Shown here piece by piece: positions 58,830 through 64,000 of a DNA stretch of 64,000 bases. The stretch spans positions 117,552,001-117,616,000 of the forward strand of contig JBITNC010000001.1 of NCBI GenBank assembly GCA_050084985.1, in the 5' to 3' direction. Position numbers and translations under genes: made by a program. This stretch comes from Nageia nagi (Eukaryota; Pinophyta). The notes under the pieces were generated by a model. That model saw nothing but the letters and a program-made list of their open reading frames with translations, searched no databases and had not been told where the DNA came from. How positions within the stretch are numbered: the first letter of the stretch is position 1; every line of letters starts with the position of its first letter.

Positions 58830-59570
58830 TAACATAACCCATAAAGATGCATTTTTTATCCCTTTTGTCTAACTTCTTCCTTTTCTCAGAAATAATGTGG
58901 GAGAATACTTCACAATTAAACACCCTAAGGTGTGAAATGTTAAGTTTTCTTCTTAACCATGCCTCAAAAAGAGTTTTACCCTAAATAATTTTGTGGGACA
59001 CTTATTCAAGGTGTAAATAGCAAAGCTCATAGCTTCATCCCATAAGAAACTAGAAAGATTACCCAACATACATCTAGCCATTTTTATAATTATCCTATTT
59101 TTCTTTTCGACAACACCATTCTACTAAAGAGTGTATGGAATTATAAATTGCCTCTTAATTTCATACTTAGCACAATAGTTATTGAACTCATTACTTGTAT
59201 ATTCTCCCCATTATCTAATCTCAACATCTTGATTTTAAAGTTAGTTTGATTTTCAACAAAAGCCTTAAAAACTTTAACACTTTCAAAGGTTTGATTCTTG
59301 TGCTCAAGTAGATACCCAAAGGTCATCCTACTAAAGTCATCAATGAAGTTCAATATGTAAGATGCTCCTCAAAGTGACATTCATTTGAAATAGACCCATC
59401 AAATCTGAATGCATAAGTTGAAGAGGTTGAGATGCTCTTATTGCCTTATCTTTTTCAAACTTTTATCTATGAATCTTGCCAAGAATGCACTTCTCGCATA
59501 GACCAACTAAAAGAGAAATTAAAGGAAAACCTTCTATAAGTTATTAATCTTTCATGACTTGAATACTCTT
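58830..59570 (-). pseudogene. copia-2 integrase
   Basis: The best piece is 59353-59141 with FIDDFSRMTFGYLLEHKNQT and NFKIKMLRLDNGENIQVMSS. The second catalytic region DNGGEY has lost bases. The HSDLMG block upstream (about 59410) and KTPYEAW-like block downstream are only traces. Compared with copia-1 it is clearly inactive. Confidence 0.8.
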
Positions 59571-59999
59571 ATGATTAAGGTGTCCTAAATGTTGGCAACA
59601 AAGATTACCTCTAGAACACACACTAATAGCAAGACACATCTTTGATGGAACTTGATTCACAATGTAGAGGTTATCTTTCATTGATCTTTTAACTAATGTG
59701 GCAAGTCCTTTCTTAATGCACTAGGATTGAGAGTTAAACTCAAACGAGTACCCTTTTCTAGCAACTTGGATCATGGAGAGAAGGGTCATCTTTAATTTAG
59801 GAACATAGAAAATATTTTCAAGAACCTTCTATGAATCAACACACTCCCAATTCTTTGAACTTCAATGGTAGAGTTATCACCTATTACAATCACATCTTTA
59901 CTATACTTGTGAAAGTTCTTAAATGTATCCTTTTCAAAGCATAGATGATTAATGCAAACAAAGTCAAAAATCTAATTAAACAAAAAAGATCGATATAGG

Positions 60000-61001
60000 G
60001 AGTAGAGCACTGTAGCAAAACTAGCTTGAATATTCTTCTTTCTTTTGAATTTTTTTACATTTTTATTACCTTTGTTCTTTTCCTCTCTTTTCTTTTTGTA
60101 GCAATAAACTTCTTTATGACCTTGGATGCCATAATAGTTACAATTACCATCAAACTTTTTCTGAAGATAAGGATTGTTTGCTTTGCTTTTTTTATTTTTT
60201 TGCTTGAAGAGGTTGTTGTTCTCATTATCTCTACTACTATTGTTATTATTCCTATTGTTGCTGTTGTTGCATTATTCCTATTGCTATTATAGCCATTGCC
60301 TCTTTTTTTAAACCTTTTGGAGGAAGAAGAATAAGATTTCTTTTGATGGTTGAACTTCTTGAAAAGAATTTTGGTTACTTCAAGAGTAATGTTATTATCC
60401 TTAGGAGAAGAAATCAACACCTTTTTATTAAAGGTTTTTTCATGCTTCAAAAGGTACCTAGAAAGATTCTCAAGGGATAAGATTTTTTCTTCATTATCAA
60501 GCCTTATTTCCATAACTGTTACAAAGTTTCCAAATTTTGAAGAAGGGCTTTGAAGAATGATGAAGACCATGAACTCATTATTGATCAAATTGCATCCACA
60601 ACCAATAATTTGGGTCCTTAGATCAATGATTTTAGTCAAGTAGATGGCAACATTTTCATCTTTCCTTGACGAGATTGAAGCAACTTTTGAAGAATGGTAA
60701 ACTTTCTTGAAAATTTTAAACTAAGGTAGATTTGCTTAAGCTTATCTCAAGCTTCTTTCATCAAGGTTGAAGAATAAATCATTAGGAGCACATCATTTAA
60801 AACTGCACGATAAATCATGGAGGTTGTCAACTCATTCTTCATGTTGTAAACCTTTAATGCCTTTTCATTTGTAGGAGGTACAAAGTTCTCATTCGCTATT
60901 TACCAAAGCTTCTTTGTTTATAATTCAACTCTCATCCATAGTTCTCAAATTTCAAAGTTGGAACCATCAAGAATGTGTTTGGGTAAAAAAGAGTCTCCCA
61001 T
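60000..61001 (-). pseudogene. copia-2 gag
   Basis: The start is at 61001 (MGDSFLPKHILDGSNFEI), in the same context as copia-1. UBN2-like traces run 60880-60700. An open piece 60639-60055 has NFVTVMEIRLDNEEKILSLE, LSRYLLKHEKTFNKKVLISS and a K/S/N-rich tail; the zinc knuckle CNYYGIQGHKEVYC-like lies in another frame near 60150-60100. Several frame changes. Confidence 0.8.
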
Positions 61002-63240
61002 TTGCTACATAAGAATGTGAAATAATAAGCATGTGGTTCAATAAACAACATTATATGTTTAAATTTTAACCAAGTAAGTAATACATGTTTTATTTAATTA
61101 ATTAAACTATGCTTGATTTGATTCACTAGTGCAAATGTTTTACAACTCAAATAATAATCCATGTATCTAAATACATTTCTTATTTCAAGAACCATAGATG
61201 TTGAGTGACATTATTGAGGCTTATTTTCTTATCTAAAATTAGGCTTTCACCTAGATGCCCACACAAGAGGAGCCCAAATACTACCAATCCTCAACTAGTT
61301 CACCTTGATCAATTTTATGTTTTCTCACAAGGAGAAGTACCTACTATTTTTCAAGGTTATCATGTTTATTAGATCGATCAAATTATTAATCTTGATTAGG
61401 TTTCAATTTGTCCTCTTAGGTTATCAGGATAATCCCTAAATGGACATGTGTACATGTGGTATCACTACACATATGTCTATCCACCTATTGGAGTTACATC
61501 CAAACCAATAGAGGACTTAAGGGAAATTGAGAAGTATGGACTTTTCACCATTTGGATCATTGAACTTAAAGGTTATAGTGCACCTATCCTCACCTCATGG
61601 CTCTCCAAATAAGTCATGTTGTGAAATGTATGTGCGAATGTATTCATTTTAAGGTGTTCTCATTTTAATGTTTGCATAAGCAAAGAAAGCAAAATGAAAA
61701 CATGAAAAAAAAGAGCATAAGTAAAATATCATCCATTCAAAATTTGAAACCTAAGTGTCCAATGGGTTTTGTTTACCAAACCCTAAAGAACATCTTTAAC
61801 ATTATTCTTAATTTTTGCATAAGTCTATTCTAGCATAAGGAAGTAATTGCATCATAACATAGGAATATAAGTAATAAGCATGAATCATTGACTTAAAAAA
61901 TCTTAAGTCCTAATCATGTACCATTAGCTTAAAAAATTTAAGTCCTAAGCATGCATCATTAACTTAAAAAATTTAAGTCCTAAGTATGAATCATTAACTT
62001 AAAAAATTTAAGTCTTAAGTATGCATCATTAAGTTAATTTACATTTGTCTATCACTTTGCAAAAAAAATACTTAGTATGCATTAAGAATCATGTATTATC
62101 ATATTTACATAAGTTAACAAAATATACATACAATATTTTATCTAACATGTTATGGAAAAAATTTTAAGTAAAAGAAATATAAATTCCCTCTCTTTACTTT
62201 AAAAATGGATCCCTAAAAGATTGCTATTTTATCATAAAAATGCAACTCTTAAAAAAAATTTATCAAGGCAAAAATTTAGTTAAAAAATTACCTCCAAAAA
62301 AGCAAAGGATTTTTTTTTTTTATTTTTACAATTTTTATTAAAGGCATCACATCTTTTCAAAAAAAATTAACTATAGAGAGTTAAAAGTTTAATTGCCTTA
62401 AAAAATCATGATGAGAATGATAAATTTCTCCTTTTTAATAAGTAACATATTTATTATTACCCCTAAAAGAAATTAATGAAGAATACTAAAAAAAAGAGAT
62501 GTGCACTTAGAAGAAATTGAATCCATTTTATACAAGTCATCATGGATTTATATCAAAAAAGACAAGCAACCATAAGAGAGAAAAATAAATGCACCAACTT
62601 AATTAGGTGCATTAAAAGCTTTTGTTCTATAGTACATTGAGTTTTAAAGGGATAAGACAAGAACAAGAAAAGCAATGAATGGAGAGCAAGGTGCGAGGCT
62701 TGCATAGAGGAGGTTTCAGAATGGAAGACCACTTAATAGAAGGCCAATGGAGGGGAGGTGACACTGGATGAGACCTATGGGGTGGTGGAACACCAATACC
62801 TGTGGAGTGGTGGGACATAAGAAAATAGAGGTAAAAAAAAGCATTGAAGCCCCACCATGGGGGTTTAATGGTAGAATCGCCAACCTTGAAGAGGCAAGTC
62901 ACGATGAGGAGAAAATTGCAAGATAGGGGAAAAAAAGCAAGGTCATGATTTGGAGTTCACCACCACTTCACACTACTCCATCATCAGGGGGTCAAGTGGT
63001 AGAATCACTAGCCTTGAAGAGGTAGGCCATGATGGGGAGAAAATTGCGAGATAGGGGAAAAAAATGAGGTCATGATTTGGAGTTCATCATTGCTTCACAC
63101 TACTCCATTGCTAGGGGATCGAGTGGTAGAATCATTAGCCTTGAAGAGGTGGGTCATAATAAGGAGAAAATAATATGATAGAGGAAATAAAGGGAGGTCA
63201 CAATTTGGAGTTCAGTGTCGCTTCACACTACTCCATCATC
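61002..63240 (-). other. copia-2 leader with tandem repeats
   Basis: 61200-61640 is similar to 17500-17960. 61880-62040 has four copies of a 35-bp unit with the near-palindrome CTTAAAAAATTTAAG. About 62860-63240 has three copies of a roughly 127-bp unit (GGTCATGATTTGGAGTTCA, CTTCACACTACTCCATCA, TGGTAGAATCACTAGCCTTG). No gene is supported. Confidence 0.5.
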
Positions 63241-64000
63241 AAGGGTCATCTTTGCTACCATATACCTCCATCGTTGGGGTCCACCACCACCACCACATAC
63301 CTCCTCCACTTTTAAACCACTCACTCGCCCTTTTTTTTAAAAAAAGCTTGTATATAAAAAAATGTAATAATAAAGTTTTTTTATTATATCAATGTAATGA
63401 CCCTATTTTTAAGAATATCTTGCATTTGGGATTTTCCACAAATGTTTTCTCCTACAAGTCAGATATGGTCGTTGCACCTTCAGAATTGGATAAAGCATCT
63501 CGTGGCATTTGTTTTAAGTGGTCACATGATCCCTTTTGGATAAGAAATGAAGGAGTTATGGCTACTTGAAGTTTGCTAGTTGGACCAGTCTTCCATATCG
63601 CACCTACACACGAAAATCGACTTAACTTAGTGGATTTTTACTTAAAAGTGCAATGTTGAATTATAATAAACTTTTATGTTATTCTAATATTATTTTAAGT
63701 ACTTTTATTTGTAATAAGGCCAATCAATGGCTTAGATTAACTTAGAGGGGTCAATGCAAGATTAGGGTTGGAGTCTATATAAGGAGATGCAACACTCCAT
63801 TTTGGGTATGTTATGTGATATGAGAATTGAATATTGAAACCCTAGAGTTTCCATGAGTTGAGATTACAGGTCTTACTCATTCCCATAGTGCATTGGAGGT
63901 GCATGGTTGGGAAATTGGCAATATCATTGAAGGTGTTATTACCCTAAAATATCAAAAATACAAAAAGAGGCATCTATGAGTGGTTTGTGGCATTTCTTTT
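63241..64000. other. Window end, unassigned
   Basis: It contains a (CCA)n run near 63280 and an open plus-strand frame 63252-63569 without recognisable motifs. On the plus strand GTCTATATAAGGAG at about 63774 looks like a TATA box followed 30-60 bp on by A-rich sequence, as in an LTR promoter or a gene start. Nothing further can be said without the next kilobases. Confidence 0.3.

Larger units (their letters stand above)
55859..64000 (-). mobile_element. Ty1/copia element (copia-2), older relative of copia-1, 5' end not seen
   Basis: The 3' LTR is 55859-56350, followed by the polypurine tract complement CTCCCCCTTAATGC. RNase H, RT, integrase and gag follow in copia order on the minus strand up to the gag start at 61001, and the leader up to at least 61640 resembles that of copia-1. 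With a leader as long as copia-1's (3.2 kb), its primer site and 5' LTR would fall just beyond 64000. The right boundary is therefore unknown, and the last 1-2 kb might instead belong to something else. Stops and frameshifts are denser than in copia-1. Confidence 0.75.

Noticed and set aside
60026-60292. Plus-strand hydrophobic frame that looks like a multi-span membrane protein
   Set aside because: It is the antisense of the lysine/asparagine-rich copia-2 gag tail.
63252-63569. 105-codon plus-strand frame at the window end
   Set aside because: Opens in a (CCA)n run and has no recognisable domain; possibly chance.

Overview
The window is nuclear DNA from a large, AT-rich, repeat-dominated plant genome. 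The evidence is plant-lineage LTR retrotransposons (Tat-like Ty3/gypsy and Ty1/copia), initiator-Met-tRNA primer sites, CCCTAAA telomere-like motifs, fragments of plant PPR genes, and one plant-type methyl-CpG-binding-domain (MBD) gene with introns. The density of old nested elements and low GC would suit a gymnosperm, but that placement is inference. I see no prokaryotic features, tRNA, rRNA or CRISPR array.

Layout. 1-1400: remnant of a minus-strand gypsy pol. 1507-25245: a three-level nest. A small element with LTRs at 1507 and 24914 was split by a plus-strand Tat-like gypsy element (LTRs 2050-3232 and 23498-24583; gag, PR, RNase H, RT, RNase H, INT, then a second long reading frame). That element was in turn split by a young copia element (12210-21153, minus strand, 5-bp target duplication TGGAT). 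25300-26060: degenerate telomere-like repeats. 26950-31450, and again around 34000-35300 and 43700: many decayed fragments of PPR genes, mixed with a DUF4283/LINE-like remnant (28220-28690) and a possible DNA-transposon remnant (31700-33100). 35489-43554: a complete minus-strand, gag-only LTR element (large retrotransposon derivative) with 2.4-kb LTRs, target duplication TTTAC, and a CATAAG minisatellite in each LTR. 44760-46210: gag fragment and tandem duplications.

46200-53200 is the low-copy part. It holds the only host gene I can support, a four-exon MBD13-like gene on the minus strand (52328-49287). A CpG-rich patch lies at its 5' side and an apparent 1-bp frameshift inside the MBD. 53200-55858 is AT-rich sequence with loose tandem repeats. 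From 55859 a second, older copia element of the same family runs on the minus strand towards the window end; its 5' LTR is not seen.

No operon-like or multi-gene pathway is present. The interest lies in retroelement architecture, amplification of PPR-derived sequence, and the state of the MBD gene. Coordinates of decayed elements are approximate unless stated otherwise. Domain calls come from reading translations by eye, without database searches.
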